Part shown: piece by piece, positions 48,170 to 58,121 of the stretch
Layout of the letters: each line of letters starts with the position of its first letter
Position numbering within the stretch: position 1 is the stretch's first letter
Assembly (NCBI RefSeq): GCF_021556475.1
Contig: NZ_JAKGBZ010000002.1
Coordinates: 116,608-180,607 of the forward strand
Source of the DNA: Acidiphilium iwatense
GTDB lineage: Bacteria; Pseudomonadota; Alphaproteobacteria; Acetobacterales; Acetobacteraceae
DNA: 64,000 bases
Direction: 5' to 3'
Translations under genes and position numbers: made by a program
The notes under the pieces: generated by a model
Seen by the model: only the letters and a program-made list of their open reading frames with translations
Told to the model about the DNA's origin: nothing
Databases searched by the model: none

Positions 48170-49132
48170 TTACGCTCGCGGCGCCGCCGCGCGCGCCAGG
48201 CGGTCGTTAATGGCGAGGCCGAGCCCGTGATGGGGGATCGGAGCGACGGCGATGCGGGTCAGGCCGCGCGCGGTTCCCTCGGCGTCGAGTTGATGCAGCG
48301 CGCCGAACAGATTGGCGGCGGCCTCGGTCAGATCGCCCGATGACGAAAGATTAACCATGAGGCTTGCTTCGGGCTGAGCCGCGCCGAAACCGAGCCAGGC
48401 TTCATCCGGTTCCGGCGCGGCGGCATCGAGCCGCAGCGGAAGGCGCGACGCGTAGTGCGATGCCATCATGCCGGGAGCGGTGATCGCGGCATCGGCTTCC
48501 CGTCGCTTCACCGGCCCGATCGCCGCCTCCAGCGCCTCGACCGGCGTGCCGCCCGGCCTGAGCAGAACCGCAACCTCGCCGGTCAGATCGAGAATCGTCG
48601 ATTCGAGCCCGACCGAAGCCGGTCCCGAATCCAGCACGGCGGCGATCCGGCCATCCAGCCCGGCAAGCACATGAACCGCACGGGTCGGGCTGATCCGGCC
48701 CGAACGGTTGGCCGAGGGTGCCGCGACTGGCCGTCCCACGGCGGTGAGCAACGCGCGCGCGCGCGCATGTCCCGGCACCCGCACCGCGAGGCTCGGTAAT
48801 CCGGCGGAGGCGAGGCTGGAAATCCGCGAGGACTCCCGGCGCGGCAGAACCAGGGTCAGCGGGCCGGGCCAGAATGTTTCGGCGAGGCTGCGCGCCCGCT
48901 CATCCGCCACCGTATCGGCGAAGGCCACTTCGGCATCGGGGTAATGGCAGATCAGCGGGTTGAAACGCGGCCTGCCCTTGGCGACAAAAATCGCCGCGAC
49001 CGCTTCGCCGTTGGTGGCATCGGCGCCCAGCCCATAGACGGTCTCGGTCGCGAAAGCGACCAAACTTCCCGCACGGAGCAGAGCAGCCGCCCGCGCGATG
49101 CCGGCGGCATCGTCGGGCAGCGTCTCGGTCAT
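48170..49132 (-). CDS. Threonylcarbamoyl-AMP synthase (TsaC/Sua5, long form)
   Basis: A 320-residue protein. The YrdC domain (AALLRAGSLVAFATETVYGLGADA, KGRPRFNPL, SANRSGRISPT) makes threonylcarbamoyl-AMP for tRNA t6A modification. A C-terminal Sua5 domain (APGMMASHYASRLPLRL) follows, so this is the Sua5 form. It starts 2 bases after rbfA. The translation-factor context fits. Confidence 0.94.
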   Translation of the reverse strand: MTETLPDDAAGIARAAALLRAGSLVAFATETVYGLGADATNGEAVAAIFVAKGRPRFNPLICHYPDAEVAFADTVADERARSLAETFWPGPLTLVLPRRESSRISSLASAGLPSLAVRVPGHARARALLTAVGRPVAAPSANRSGRISPTRAVHVLAGLDGRIAAVLDSGPASVGLESTILDLTGEVAVLLRPGGTPVEALEAAIGPVKRREADAAITAPGMMASHYASRLPLRLDAAAPEPDEAWLGFGAAQPEASLMVNLSSSGDLTEAAANLFGALHQLDAEGTARGLTRIAVAPIPHHGLGLAINDRLARAAAPRA

Positions 49133-49134
49133 GC

Positions 49135-49581
49135 CTATTTGTCCGGCTTTTCGGACGTGCCGAGATCGCGCACGACATCCGGCGAATGCAGGATCTCGTT
49201 GATCCGGGTCGCGACATCCAGCGCGTGATCCGGCTGGAAATGCAGGTCGGGAACGAATTTCGTCCGCATTCCCTGGCCCACCGCGCCGCGCAGGAACGGC
49301 GAAACCCGCTTCAGCGCCGGTAGCAGACGATCGACATCGGCATGGCCGAGGTGGGAGACGAACACGGTGGCGTGCTTGAGGTCCGGGCTCATCCGCACCT
49401 CGGCCACGGTGAGGCGCACGCCGGCAAGGTCGGGGTCGCGGAATTCGGTGCGCGCGAACAGCTCCGCCAGCCGGTGGCGGATATCCTCCGCCACCCGGCG
49501 CTGGCGCTGCGACGGGCCCTGATCCGCCTTGCCGCCTAAAGCGGCACGGCTTACGCCGGAACGACTTCGGTCTCGTAGCAT
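49135..49581 (-). CDS. rbfA: Ribosome-binding factor A
   Basis: A 148-residue KH-like protein for 16S rRNA 5'-end maturation, with the characteristic [35 protein letters not shown] and [19 protein letters not shown]. The only usable in-frame ATG is at 49581, which overlaps the infB 3' end by 31 bases, so the N-terminus carries about 20 extra residues before the conserved part. Confidence 0.94.
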   Translation of the reverse strand: MLRDRSRSGVSRAALGGKADQGPSQRQRRVAEDIRHRLAELFARTEFRDPDLAGVRLTVAEVRMSPDLKHATVFVSHLGHADVDRLLPALKRVSPFLRGAVGQGMRTKFVPDLHFQPDHALDVATRINEILHSPDVVRDLGTSEKPDK

Positions 49582-52208
49582 TCCACCACGTCGCCTTCGC
49601 GAATGTCACCGAATCCGGCAAAGGACAGGCCGCATTCATAACCGCGCGCCACTTCGCGCACATCGTCCTTGAAGCGCTTGAGCTGCGCCAGTTCGCCCTG
49701 ATGCACCACCACCCCGTCGCGCAGCAGGCGCACGCCCGCGCCGCGCCTGACCAGCCCTTCGGTGACGTAACAGCCAGCCACCTTGCCGGTCTTGGTGATG
49801 TTGAACACCTGGCGGATTTCCGCGTAGCCGAGGAACTTCTCGCGATGCACCGGAGCGAGCTTGCCCTTCACCAGCGTCTCGATATCGTCGGCGACCTGAT
49901 AGATGATGCTGTAGTAGCGGATATCGACGGCTTCGCGGGTCGCGAGCTGACGGGCCTGGGCGTTGGCGCGCACGTTGAACGCGATCACCACCGCGCTGGA
50001 CGCGCGGGCGAGCTGGATGTCGCTTTCGGTAATCTGGCCGACGCCGGCGAGCAGCACGCGGACGCGCACTTCATCGTTGCCGAGTTTCTGCACTGTCGCC
50101 TGGATCGCCTCGGCGCTGCCCTGCACATCGGCCTTGATGAGCACGGCGACCTCTTTCTGCTCCCCTGCTTGAATCCGCGCCAGCATCTGGTCGAGCGTGC
50201 CGCGCGCCGCGGCACCCGCGGCGGCGCTGCTGTCGCGCTGTCTGCGCTGACGGAACTCGGCGATCTCGCGCGCCCTGCCTTCGTCCTCGACGACGACGAA
50301 GGCTTCGCCGGCGGACGGCACGCCGGACAGGCCGAGGATTTCCACCGGAACCGACGGACCGGCGGCGATAACCGGCTTGCCCTGATCGTCGAGCATCGCG
50401 CGCACGCGGCCCTGCTCGGTGCCGGCGACCACCATGTCGCCCTGGCGCAGCGTGCCGTTTTGTACCAGAACGGTGGCGACCGGGCCGCGTCCGCGATCGA
50501 GCCGCGCTTCGATGACCGCACCTTCGGCGCTTCGATTCGTGTTTGCCTTCAGGTCGAGAAGCTCGGCCTGGAGCAAAATCGCTTCCTGCAACCGATCCAG
50601 TCCCTCGCGCTTGAGCGCCGAGACTTCGACATCCTGGGTCTCGCCGCCCATTTCCTCGACGGCGATGTCGTATTGCAGCAGCTCGGTGCGCACCCTTGTG
50701 GGATTGGCGTCCGGCCTGTCGATTTTGTTGATCGCCACGATGATCGGCGCGTTCGCCGCCTTGGCGTGGCGGATCGCCTCGATCGTCTGCGGCATCACTC
50801 CGTCATCGGCGGCGACGACCAGCACGACGATGTCGGTCACCGAGGCGCCGCGGGCACGCATCGCGGTGAACGCCTCATGGCCCGGCGTGTCGATGAAGGT
50901 CATTTTCGCACCGGATTCGAGCGTGACCTGATAGGCGCCGATGTGCTGGGTAATCCCGCCGGCTTCGCCACCCGCGACGTTGGTTGCGCGCAGCGCATCC
51001 AGCAAACTGGTCTTGCCGTGGTCGACATGGCCCATGATGGTCACCACCGGCGGGCGCGGCGTCAGGTCCTCGGGCCGGTCCTGCACGCCTTCGAGACCGA
51101 TCTCGATATCGGCTTCGGACACTCGCTTGGATTTATGGCCGAATTCGCCGACCACGAGTTCCGCCGTATCGGCGTCGATCGTCTGGGTCGCGGTGGCCAT
51201 CACGCCGAGCTTCATCAGCGATTTCACCACCTCGGGCACCCGCGCGGCCATGCGGTTCGCGAGTTCCTGAACCGTGATCGTCTCGGGCAGGATCACCTCG
51301 CGCACCACGCGCACCTGATCGGAGCGCAGCATTTCCAGCTCGGCCTGGCGGCGCTCGCGATCGCGCTGACGGCGCACCGAGGCGAGCGAGCGGACACGCT
51401 CATCCTCGCCCGAGAGCGCGGCCTGAACGTCGATGCGCGCACCGCCGCGACGGCGATCATCCACCGTCTTTTTCGGCGCGGGCGCCGCAGGCTTGCGGGC
51501 CGGGACCGCACCGCCGCCGGGGCGGCGGGCGACACGCGGGGCTTCCTCGTCATCCTCACGTCCCCCCGCACGACCGGTCTTGAGCCGCAGGGTTTCCAGA
51601 GCAGGGCCAGGCGCTGCCGGGGCAGAAGGACGGCGCGGCGGGACAGATCCCGGCGCTTCGGTCCGGCGTGGCGCCGAGGACGATGCCGGCGGCGCCGATT
51701 CCGGCGCGGGCTCGACCGTGATCGCGGCCTGCTCGCGCGCCGCTTCCTCTTCACGTTTACGGGATTCTTCCTCGATGCGCCGGCGGGCTTCCTCTTCGGC
51801 GGCGCGAGTTTCCTCCTCCGCACGACGACGGGCCTCTTCGGCGGCGGAAAGGATCGAAATCTTTTCCTGCTCGCGACGCTCCGCCTCGCGTTTCGCCGCC
51901 TCGCGCTGCTGTTCGGCAACGGCACGCTGACGCGCGGCCTGTTCGGTCGCGGTGAGGCTGCGCGGCGGCGTTGCGGCCTGACCGGCGCCGCGCGAGGATG
52001 CCGCCGCCGGACGGGCGGCGGTTTCGGGAGCGGCCGCCGGAGCGCCACCGCGCTTTTTGCGGACCTCGACCTGAACGACTTTCGATCGCCCATGGCTGAA
52101 GCTCTGCCGCACCGAACCGGCATCGACGGTGCGCCCCAGTTCGCCGCGGCTCGCCGGCCGCAGCGAGAGCCGCCCTTTGGTTTCGCCCTGATCGTTGTCG
52201 TCGCTCAT
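49551..52208 (-). CDS. infB: Translation initiation factor IF-2
   Basis: An 885-residue protein. The N-terminal 350 residues are charged and repetitive (long Arg/Glu/Ala helices), as in other IF-2 proteins of this class. The G domain starts at [20 protein letters not shown] and has [15 protein letters not shown] and [10 protein letters not shown]. Domains II-IV end in EVVPA. It positions initiator tRNA on the 30S subunit. Confidence 0.97.
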   Translation of the reverse strand: MSDDNDQGETKGRLSLRPASRGELGRTVDAGSVRQSFSHGRSKVVQVEVRKKRGGAPAAAPETAARPAAASSRGAGQAATPPRSLTATEQAARQRAVAEQQREAAKREAERREQEKISILSAAEEARRRAEEETRAAEEEARRRIEEESRKREEEAAREQAAITVEPAPESAPPASSSAPRRTEAPGSVPPRRPSAPAAPGPALETLRLKTGRAGGREDDEEAPRVARRPGGGAVPARKPAAPAPKKTVDDRRRGGARIDVQAALSGEDERVRSLASVRRQRDRERRQAELEMLRSDQVRVVREVILPETITVQELANRMAARVPEVVKSLMKLGVMATATQTIDADTAELVVGEFGHKSKRVSEADIEIGLEGVQDRPEDLTPRPPVVTIMGHVDHGKTSLLDALRATNVAGGEAGGITQHIGAYQVTLESGAKMTFIDTPGHEAFTAMRARGASVTDIVVLVVAADDGVMPQTIEAIRHAKAANAPIIVAINKIDRPDANPTRVRTELLQYDIAVEEMGGETQDVEVSALKREGLDRLQEAILLQAELLDLKANTNRSAEGAVIEARLDRGRGPVATVLVQNGTLRQGDMVVAGTEQGRVRAMLDDQGKPVIAAGPSVPVEILGLSGVPSAGEAFVVVEDEGRAREIAEFRQRRQRDSSAAAGAAARGTLDQMLARIQAGEQKEVAVLIKADVQGSAEAIQATVQKLGNDEVRVRVLLAGVGQITESDIQLARASSAVVIAFNVRANAQARQLATREAVDIRYYSIIYQVADDIETLVKGKLAPVHREKFLGYAEIRQVFNITKTGKVAGCYVTEGLVRRGAGVRLLRDGVVVHQGELAQLKRFKDDVREVARGYECGLSFAGFGDIREGDVVECYETEVVPA

Positions 52209-52321
52209 ATAATCCGGTCCGTATCCAAGTCCGTTTCTTAGTCGCAGTCCTAGCCGTAGCCATTATCGCCGCAGCGATACCCGTGCCGCCGAAGCCGATC
52301 GCGCCGCCATCCGCGGTGCGC

Positions 52322-53074
52322 TCAGCCCGAGCCGGCCTCTCTCTGCCCGCTCCGGGCCGCACTGGCAACGGGTGCGCCGGTACCGCCGGCCCCGCCGGCG
52401 ATTCCTGCGCATCGCTCGGCTTCGGTCGCGATCATGCCGGCGAGCTTTCCCGCCCCGATCGCCACATGCATCATCCTCTCGCGGCCGAAGGCGGCACCGA
52501 GCCGAGCCGCCGTCAGCGGGTGCACGACCGGCACCGCATGGTGCTGACGCAAACGAGCCTGCTCGGACACGCTGCCATCCGCCGCCTCAACCAGCAACGC
52601 ACATCGGCCGGAGCCAAGCCATTCCTTGACCTTTTCGAAACCGCCGGTCGCGGCGCCAGCGCGCCGCGCAAGCCCCAGCAATTCGACGATCCGGTTTTCC
52701 AGCACGCTCTGCACCCGGTCGGCGAGCCGTTCCGGCACCATCAGGCGCCTGCCGGCCACCCTGGCGAACACGCCGCGTTTCATCGCCATCTCTATCACAT
52801 CGCGGCTTGCACTCAACCACATGCCGCGACCGGGCAGCGTTGCAACCACGTCGAAGACCAGGGAATCGTCCGGCCCCGCGACGAAGCGCAGCATCGTCTC
52901 GCGTGCCCGGCGCTCGCGCGTGACCAGGCAGCGCCGTTGCGGGCCGGTGTGATCGGCCGCCTCGTCATCCGGTTCGGGGGCGATATCCTGCGGCGGCGCG
53001 TCAGCCAGCGTTTTCGTCTCCTTCGAACCAATGGGCCCGCGCGGCCATGATGATCGCGTTCGCCGCATCCTCAT
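52322..53074 (-). CDS. YlxR (DUF448) fused to an L7Ae-like RNA-binding domain
   Basis: A two-domain protein: DUF448/YlxR with GPQRRCLVTRERRARETMLRF (including the GRGxWL-like GRGMWL), and a C-terminal L7Ae-like domain (LENRIVELLGLARRAGAATGG, then GRCALLVEAADGS). It lies between nusA and infB as in most alphaproteobacteria. The ATG at 53074 overlaps nusA by 74 bases; a CTG at 53008 after GGAGACG would shorten the N-terminus and is a plausible true start. The 113-base gap to infB shows no gene. Confidence 0.88.
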   Translation of the reverse strand: MRMRRTRSSWPRGPIGSKETKTLADAPPQDIAPEPDDEAADHTGPQRRCLVTRERRARETMLRFVAGPDDSLVFDVVATLPGRGMWLSASRDVIEMAMKRGVFARVAGRRLMVPERLADRVQSVLENRIVELLGLARRAGAATGGFEKVKEWLGSGRCALLVEAADGSVSEQARLRQHHAVPVVHPLTAARLGAAFGRERMMHVAIGAGKLAGMIATEAERCAGIAGGAGGTGAPVASAARSGQREAGSG

Positions 53075-54515
53075 CCAGCGCGTCCTTGCCCACGATCTCG
53101 ATCAACTCGTCGCTGGCGAGATCGGCGAGATCGTCGAGCGTCTTCACTCCGGCTTCGCCAAGGGCAACCAGCATGGGCGCCGTCAGGCCGTCCACCGCGG
53201 TCAATTCGTCGGAAACGCCGAGCGCCTGGCGGCGCTCTTCCATTTCGGTCGCGCGCTTCTCGATCGCTACTTCCGCGCGGCGATGCAGTTCGGTGGCAAT
53301 GCCCTCGTCGAAACCTTCGATCTCGGCGAGTTCTTCAATCGGTGTCGATGCCAAATCCTCGATTCCTTCAAATCCTTCGGTCACCAGCAGTCCGGCGATC
53401 ACGTCATCCACGTCCAGCGCCTCGACGAACAGGTAGCTGCGCCGGCGGAATTCCTCCTGGCGGCGCTCGCTCTCCTCGGCTTCGGTGAGGATATCGATAT
53501 CCCAGCGCGTCAGTTGCGAGGCGAGGCGCACATTCTGCCCGCGCCGGCCGATCGCCAGCGAAAGCTGCGCATCGGGCACCACCACCTCGACCTTGCCGGC
53601 CTCCTCGTCGAGCACGACCTTGGTAACCTCGGCCGGGGCGAGCGCGTTCACCACGAAAGTCGCCGGATTCGGGCTCCAGGGAATGATGTCGATCTTCTCG
53701 CCCTGCAGCTCGGCGACCACCGCCTGCACCCGCGAGCCGCGCATGCCGACGCAGGCGCCGACCGGATCGATCGAGGAATCGCGCGAGATCACCGCCATTT
53801 TCGCGCGCGATCCGGGATCGCGCGCGACCGCCTTGATCTCGATGATGCCCTCGTAAATCTCCGGCACTTCCTGCGCGAACAGTTTGGCGAGAAAGCCCGG
53901 ATGGGTGCGCGAAAGGAACAGTTGCGGCCCTCGCGGCTCCTCGCGCACGTCATAGATGAAGGCGCGGACCCGGTCGCCATTGTGCAGATTCTCGCGCGGA
54001 ATCGTCTCGTCGCGACGCAGCAGCGCCTCGGCGCGGCCGAGATCGACCATGAGGTTGCCGTATTCGGTGCGCTTGACCGTGCCTGTGATGATCTCGCCGA
54101 TCCGGTCCTTGAACTCGTCGTACTGGCGCTTGCGCTCATACTCGCGCACCCGCTGCACGATCACCTGCTTGGCGGTCTGCGCCGCGATCCGGCCGAAATC
54201 GATCGGCGGCAGCGGATCGACCAGATGGCCGCCGAGCTCGATATCCGGCTTGAACTTCTTCGCGATATGCAGCGGGATCTGAGTTTCCTCGTTCTCCACC
54301 GTCTCGACCGCCTCGGTCCAGCGCGACAGGCGGACATCGCCGGTCTTGCGGTCGATGGTGGCGCGGATGTCCTTCTCGTGGCCGTATTTCGCGCGGCCGG
54401 CCTTCTGGATGGCCTGCTCCATCGCCTCGAGCACCTCCTCGCGGTCGATCTGCTTCTCGCGGGCTACGGCGTCGGCAACCAGCAGCAACTCGGGGCGGGC
54501 AATCGCGGTATCCAT
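53001..54515 (-). CDS. nusA: Transcription termination/antitermination factor NusA
   Basis: A 504-residue NusA: N-terminal polymerase-binding domain, S1 domain (RIGEIITGTVKRTEYGNLMVDLG), two KH domains (GACVGMRGSRVQAVVAELQ; GRRGQNVRLASQLT) and two C-terminal helix-hairpin-helix acidic repeats (LLVTEGFEGIEDLA and MLVALGEAGVKTLDDLA). The start at 54515 was chosen over a longer in-frame start at 54554 that overlaps rimP. Confidence 0.96.
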   Translation of the reverse strand: MDTAIARPELLLVADAVAREKQIDREEVLEAMEQAIQKAGRAKYGHEKDIRATIDRKTGDVRLSRWTEAVETVENEETQIPLHIAKKFKPDIELGGHLVDPLPPIDFGRIAAQTAKQVIVQRVREYERKRQYDEFKDRIGEIITGTVKRTEYGNLMVDLGRAEALLRRDETIPRENLHNGDRVRAFIYDVREEPRGPQLFLSRTHPGFLAKLFAQEVPEIYEGIIEIKAVARDPGSRAKMAVISRDSSIDPVGACVGMRGSRVQAVVAELQGEKIDIIPWSPNPATFVVNALAPAEVTKVVLDEEAGKVEVVVPDAQLSLAIGRRGQNVRLASQLTRWDIDILTEAEESERRQEEFRRRSYLFVEALDVDDVIAGLLVTEGFEGIEDLASTPIEELAEIEGFDEGIATELHRRAEVAIEKRATEMEERRQALGVSDELTAVDGLTAPMLVALGEAGVKTLDDLADLASDELIEIVGKDALDEDAANAIIMAARAHWFEGDENAG

Positions 54516-54550
54516 GGTCATCTCGCTCTTTTTCGTCGGTTGGCGAAGCA

Positions 54551-55075
54551 TCAATTGGCAGGGGGCGGCGTTTCCGCCGCCTTGATCAGATCCTCGGTCA
54601 GCACCAGCTTGGCGCGCCTGATATCGGCGTGCGGCAATTCGACGGTCTCGCCGGTATCAAGCTTCACCCGTGCGACCCTCTCGTCCGCGCCCAGCACGAT
54701 TCCGGTGATCCGCTTTCGGCCCAGGGCGATCGGCGCGTCAAGCTCGATCTTCGCGAGATGCCCGGCAAAGCGGTTCCAGTCCTTTACCCGGGTCAGCGGC
54801 CGGTCGATCCCGGCGGAGCTGACTTCCAGGGTCCAGGCGCCGGCGATCGGGTCGTCCACGTCGAGCACGGCGGAGACGAGGTGGCTGATCCGCTCGCAAT
54901 CGTCGAGGGTGAACGGCGCGTCGTCGGCACGGTCGGCCATGATCTGCACGGTCGGGCGCTGCTTGCCGATCACCGCGATGCGGACGAGTTCATAGCCGAT
55001 CGATTCGAGCCCAGGGGCGATCAGATCGGCGATGCGGCCTTCGAGGCCGGTATGAAGCGGTCTTGTATCGTTCAC
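54551..55075 (-). CDS. rimP: Ribosome maturation factor RimP
   Basis: A protein of 174 residues from the GTG at 55075; a TTG at 55114 lies within the T-tract of the leader terminator and is unlikely. Conserved parts are [37 protein letters not shown] and the YTLEVSSPG-like [14 protein letters not shown]. It aids 30S assembly. First gene of the rimP-nusA-ylxR-infB operon. Confidence 0.93.
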   Translation of the reverse strand: MNDTRPLHTGLEGRIADLIAPGLESIGYELVRIAVIGKQRPTVQIMADRADDAPFTLDDCERISHLVSAVLDVDDPIAGAWTLEVSSAGIDRPLTRVKDWNRFAGHLAKIELDAPIALGRKRITGIVLGADERVARVKLDTGETVELPHADIRRAKLVLTEDLIKAAETPPPAN

Positions 55076-55112
55076 GGATCGGGTCTCGGACAGACGAACA
55101 GGCTGGACAAAC

Positions 55113-55154
55113 AAAAAAGGCGGCCCGTTGAGGCCACCTCCGTAAAGGTTGGAG
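55113..55154 (-). promoter_or_regulatory. rimP leader with intrinsic terminator (putative attenuator)
   Basis: On the minus strand a 7-base-pair stem (GGTGGCC with GGCCGCC, one G-U pair) and a short loop are followed by six T residues at 55113-55118, just before the rimP start. A competing upstream hairpin uses CTCC/GGAG at 55138-55154 and includes the 5' base of the terminator stem. Published rimP leader attenuators of alphaproteobacteria have this logic; membership in that RNA family is an inference. Confidence 0.6.
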
Positions 55155-55332
55155 AATGTGATTTTTCGAGGATATAGACCCGGCGCCGCCCCGGATCAAG
55201 AGCGATGCCGAAATCGAACCGGCGTTCAATCAAATTCGATCTGGAAATTCGCTCCGGCGAGCGAGATGGCGGTGTTGTGCGAGCACCGGAGCACAGCAGA
55301 ACGCCACCAGATCGCCGCCGGAGTAGAATTTC

Positions 55333-55956
55333 CTATCCGGCCTGCATCTTGTGAAGCTGCTGCTTCATCGCCTCGAGCAGGGCGGTGACCTGGCCGCCGT
55401 GATCGTTGATCACGCTGGCATAGTCGGAGCGTTCGGTGACGCGCAGCGAGGTGCCCTCGACCACCACGTCGACGATCTTGGGCGCACCGCCCACCTCGTC
55501 GACCACCCATTGCACATGAGCGGGCGACTGCCCCTGCCGTGTGACCACGGTGCTCACCATCTCGCCTTGCGGGCCGGTCTGCGTCCGCCCGACCGTGAAG
55601 GTCACGCCCTTATAGGCGCGGATCTGGGTGGTGATGTTGTAGGCCAGCAATTGATGGTACAAATTCATGTATTCGCTGCGCTGGCTCGGCGTCGCGACGC
55701 GCCAGTAGCGTCCGAGCACGAATTTGCCGATCTGATCGACCGCGACGATGTTGTTCACCAGATTGCGCAGATCGGCCGCTTTCTGGCCGGTCGATCCGGG
55801 TCCGTTGATGATCGAGACGAGCTTGTCGCCCGATTGCTTGATGAAATGCTGGGCGGAGGGCGCGCTGGGCGCCGCGGCCCGTGCGGCCGGAGTGACCGCC
55901 AGGGCGGGCAGCAGGGCGAAGGCGCCGAGCAGAACGCGGCGGAAATAGGCAGCCAT
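55333..55956 (-). CDS. mlaC: MlaC-like phospholipid-binding periplasmic protein
   Basis: A 207-residue secreted protein (signal peptide to about residue 28) of the Ttg2D/MlaC family. Conserved segments are FVLGRYWRVATPSQRSEYMNLYHQLL, TVVTRQGQSPAHVQWVV and KIVDVVVEGTSLRVTERSDYASVI. MlaC shuttles phospholipids from the outer to the inner membrane. It follows mlaA after 13 bases. The inner-membrane MlaFED genes are elsewhere. Confidence 0.93.
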   Translation of the reverse strand: MAAYFRRVLLGAFALLPALAVTPAARAAAPSAPSAQHFIKQSGDKLVSIINGPGSTGQKAADLRNLVNNIVAVDQIGKFVLGRYWRVATPSQRSEYMNLYHQLLAYNITTQIRAYKGVTFTVGRTQTGPQGEMVSTVVTRQGQSPAHVQWVVDEVGGAPKIVDVVVEGTSLRVTERSDYASVINDHGGQVTALLEAMKQQLHKMQAG

Positions 55957-55969
55957 AGAGTAATCCTTT

Positions 55970-56779
55970 CTACTGTTGACCGTATTCCTGATGCTTCATC
56001 CGTGCCCGCACCGAGGCCGGATACCAGGCCGGCGGGGTCACGACATCGCGCCGGTTGATTGTCTTGAGTTGTGCGGCACGATGTTGGCGATAAAGGCTCC
56101 GAAATGTGGCATAAGGATCGAGCGCGGTCGCCTTGACGTTCGAAATCGTGCCGTGCAGCTGAGCGCGGGTATTCACGACGTTGAGGCCGGCGCTGGAATA
56201 GTTGAAGATGCTCAGCCCGGTCGAGGGCGGCGGGGGGAAGGTCGGCGTCATCACGAAATCCGCCGGAATATTGGTCGCGTCGCGCACGCCGGACGGCCCG
56301 AACAGCGGCAGATAGAGATACGGACCCGCCGGCACGCCGTAGCCCGCCAGGGTCAGGCCGAGATCGGTATAGACGTGACGATAGCCGAGCGTGGCGGCGG
56401 GGTCGAAAATCCCGCCGATGCCCACGGTGGAATTGACCAGGAAGCGAACCAGCGTAGTGCCGGCGTCGCGCGGCTTGCCGGACGCCATGAAGTAGAGAAG
56501 CTGGGCCGGCGCCTGCATGTTGCTCATGAAATCCGAGACATGCCGGCGGACCCCCGGCGTGGTCACGTCGATATAGCCGAGCGCCACCGGCTTCAGCACA
56601 TAGGTGTCGAGCGTATTGTTGAAGCGGTAGAAAACCTTGTTCATCGGCTTCAACGGGTCGTTCTGCTGCTGGTATGCCTGGTACGCCGCCTGATTGCTCC
56701 TCGGCGGCGGCGTCGCACACCCGGCGAGCAGGCCGGCCGCCGCAAGAACCGGGAGTATCGATCTGATCGCGATGCCCAT
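55970..56779 (-). CDS. mlaA: MlaA (VacJ) outer-membrane lipoprotein
   Basis: A 269-residue lipoprotein with a lipobox LLAGC (Cys21) and the MlaA core (NDPLKPMNKVFYRFNNTLD, then PVALGYIDVTTPGVRRHVSDF, RFLVNSTVGIGGIFDPA, GPYLYLPLFGPSGVRDA). It removes mislocalised phospholipids from the outer leaflet and hands them to MlaC, encoded next. Confidence 0.95.
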   Translation of the reverse strand: MGIAIRSILPVLAAAGLLAGCATPPPRSNQAAYQAYQQQNDPLKPMNKVFYRFNNTLDTYVLKPVALGYIDVTTPGVRRHVSDFMSNMQAPAQLLYFMASGKPRDAGTTLVRFLVNSTVGIGGIFDPAATLGYRHVYTDLGLTLAGYGVPAGPYLYLPLFGPSGVRDATNIPADFVMTPTFPPPPSTGLSIFNYSSAGLNVVNTRAQLHGTISNVKATALDPYATFRSLYRQHRAAQLKTINRRDVVTPPAWYPASVRARMKHQEYGQQ

Positions 56780-57015
56780 GGGCCTCCTTCATCGGCACCG
56801 GGAACGGAGCCGCCTTCGATTTTGCGCGGCTCCCCGCGTTCGTTCCGCGCAGCTTCCGCCGCGCCTGACCCGATGATAGGCCAGTTACCGAGACGCTATG
56901 TAGCGCAAGGGCGGGCACGATCAACTGGATGGCCCGCGCGATCAGGCATGAGCCTCCCATCCTGGCATCGGCCTTGCAACGCCCGGCTGTTGCTGCCACG
57001 ACATCCTGGTGTGGC

Positions 57016-57067
57016 GATTCTGAAATTCCTATCCGCTCGCGGCGGCGATTTTAGGAATTTCGGAATC
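57016..57067. promoter_or_regulatory. Large hairpin 1 upstream of metF
   Basis: GATTCTGAAATTCCTA (57016-57031) pairs with TAGGAATTTCGGAATC (57052-57067) over 16 base pairs with one G-U. The loop is 20 GC-rich bases. The 409-base gap 56780-57188 contains this and the next hairpin and no gene. Confidence 0.75.
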
Positions 57068-57109
57068 ACGGGCCACACTGGAAGATTTTGATTTTCCTGG
57101 TGTTCTATC

Positions 57110-57161
57110 GTTTCGGAAATTCGTGGAACGCTATCGGGCAATGCAAACGAATTTCCGAAAC
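57110..57161. promoter_or_regulatory. Large hairpin 2 upstream of metF
   Basis: GTTTCGGAAATTCGT (57110-57124) and ACGAATTTCCGAAAC (57147-57161) are perfect 15-base inverted repeats with a 22-base loop. They share the TTTCGGAAATTC core with hairpin 1. The right arm ends 10 bases before the AGGAGG ribosome site of metF. Confidence 0.8.
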
Positions 57162-57188
57162 GGAACGCTAGGAGGAGGGTTCGCCCCG

Positions 57189-58121
57189 ATGAGTCACGAT
57201 CCGCCCCGCGCCGCCCTGGAACGCTGGCTGTCCGGCCCGCGCATCGCGCCCCTGCCGGCGCGGGGCCCGCGCGCGCCGGCGCCGGCGGTTTCCTTCGAGT
57301 TCTTTCCGCCGAAAACCGAGGCGCTGGAAACCCAGCTCTGGTCCTGCATCCGCCGGCTGGAACCGCTCGGTCCGCGCTTCGTCTCGGTCACCTATGGCGC
57401 CGGCGGATCGACCCAGGAGCGCACCCACGCGACCGTTCTGCGCCTGGTGCGGGAAACCGCGCTGATCCCGGCAGCCCACCTCACCTGCGTCGGAGCGTCG
57501 CGCGACGAGGTCGATGCGGTCGCCCGCCGCTATTGGGAGGCCGGGGTGCGCCACATCGTCGCCCTGCGCGGCGATCCGCCCGGCGGCGGCGACTACGAAC
57601 CGCATCCCGAAGGCTATGCCTATGCCGCCAATCTGGTCGCCGGGCTCAAGCGCGTCGGCGATTTCGACATTTCGGTCGCCGCCTATCCCGAAACCCATCC
57701 GCAAGCCGCGAACCCCGAGGCCGATCTCGACAATCTGAAGCGCAAGCTCGATGCCGGGGCCAACCGGGCGATCACCCAGGTGTTTTTCGAAACCGGGCAT
57801 TACCTCGACTTTCTCGATCGCGCCCTGGCCGCCGGCGTCACCGCGCCGATCATTCCGGGGATCATGCCGGTCTCCAATTTCGCCCAGGCCAAGCGGATGA
57901 GCGAAATGGGCGGCACGTCGGTGCCGGCCTGGATGGGCGAGATGTTCGCCGGGCTGGACGACGATGCCGAGACCCGCCGGATGGTCGCGGCCAGCATCGC
58001 CGCCGAGCAGGTCCGCACGCTGCAGGCCAACGGCATCGACGAATTCCATTTCTACACGCTGAACCGCGCCGATCTGACCTATGCGATCGCCCGGATTCTC
58101 GGGGTGAAACCGGCTTCGTGA
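57189..58121 (+). CDS. metF: Methylenetetrahydrofolate reductase
   Basis: A 310-residue TIM-barrel flavoenzyme making 5-methyl-THF for methionine synthesis. Motifs are VSFEFFPPKTEALE, VTYGAGGSTQERTH, HIVALRGDPP and the C-terminal FHFYTLNRADL. The ATG at 57189 has a strong AGGAGG at 57171; upstream in-frame ATGs lie inside hairpin 2. Its stop overlaps the helicase start (GTGA). Confidence 0.95.
   Translation: MSHDPPRAALERWLSGPRIAPLPARGPRAPAPAVSFEFFPPKTEALETQLWSCIRRLEPLGPRFVSVTYGAGGSTQERTHATVLRLVRETALIPAAHLTCVGASRDEVDAVARRYWEAGVRHIVALRGDPPGGGDYEPHPEGYAYAANLVAGLKRVGDFDISVAAYPETHPQAANPEADLDNLKRKLDAGANRAITQVFFETGHYLDFLDRALAAGVTAPIIPGIMPVSNFAQAKRMSEMGGTSVPAWMGEMFAGLDDDAETRRMVAASIAAEQVRTLQANGIDEFHFYTLNRADLTYAIARILGVKPAS

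Noticed and set aside
49701..52241. 846-codon open frame on the plus strand
   Set aside because: It is fully antisense to infB and has no recognisable domain.
53031..54995. 654-codon open frame on the plus strand
   Set aside because: It is antisense to nusA and rimP with biased composition.
56780..57188. Possible SAM riboswitch before metF
   Set aside because: The two long simple hairpins do not show the multi-helix or pseudoknot layout of known SAM riboswitch classes.
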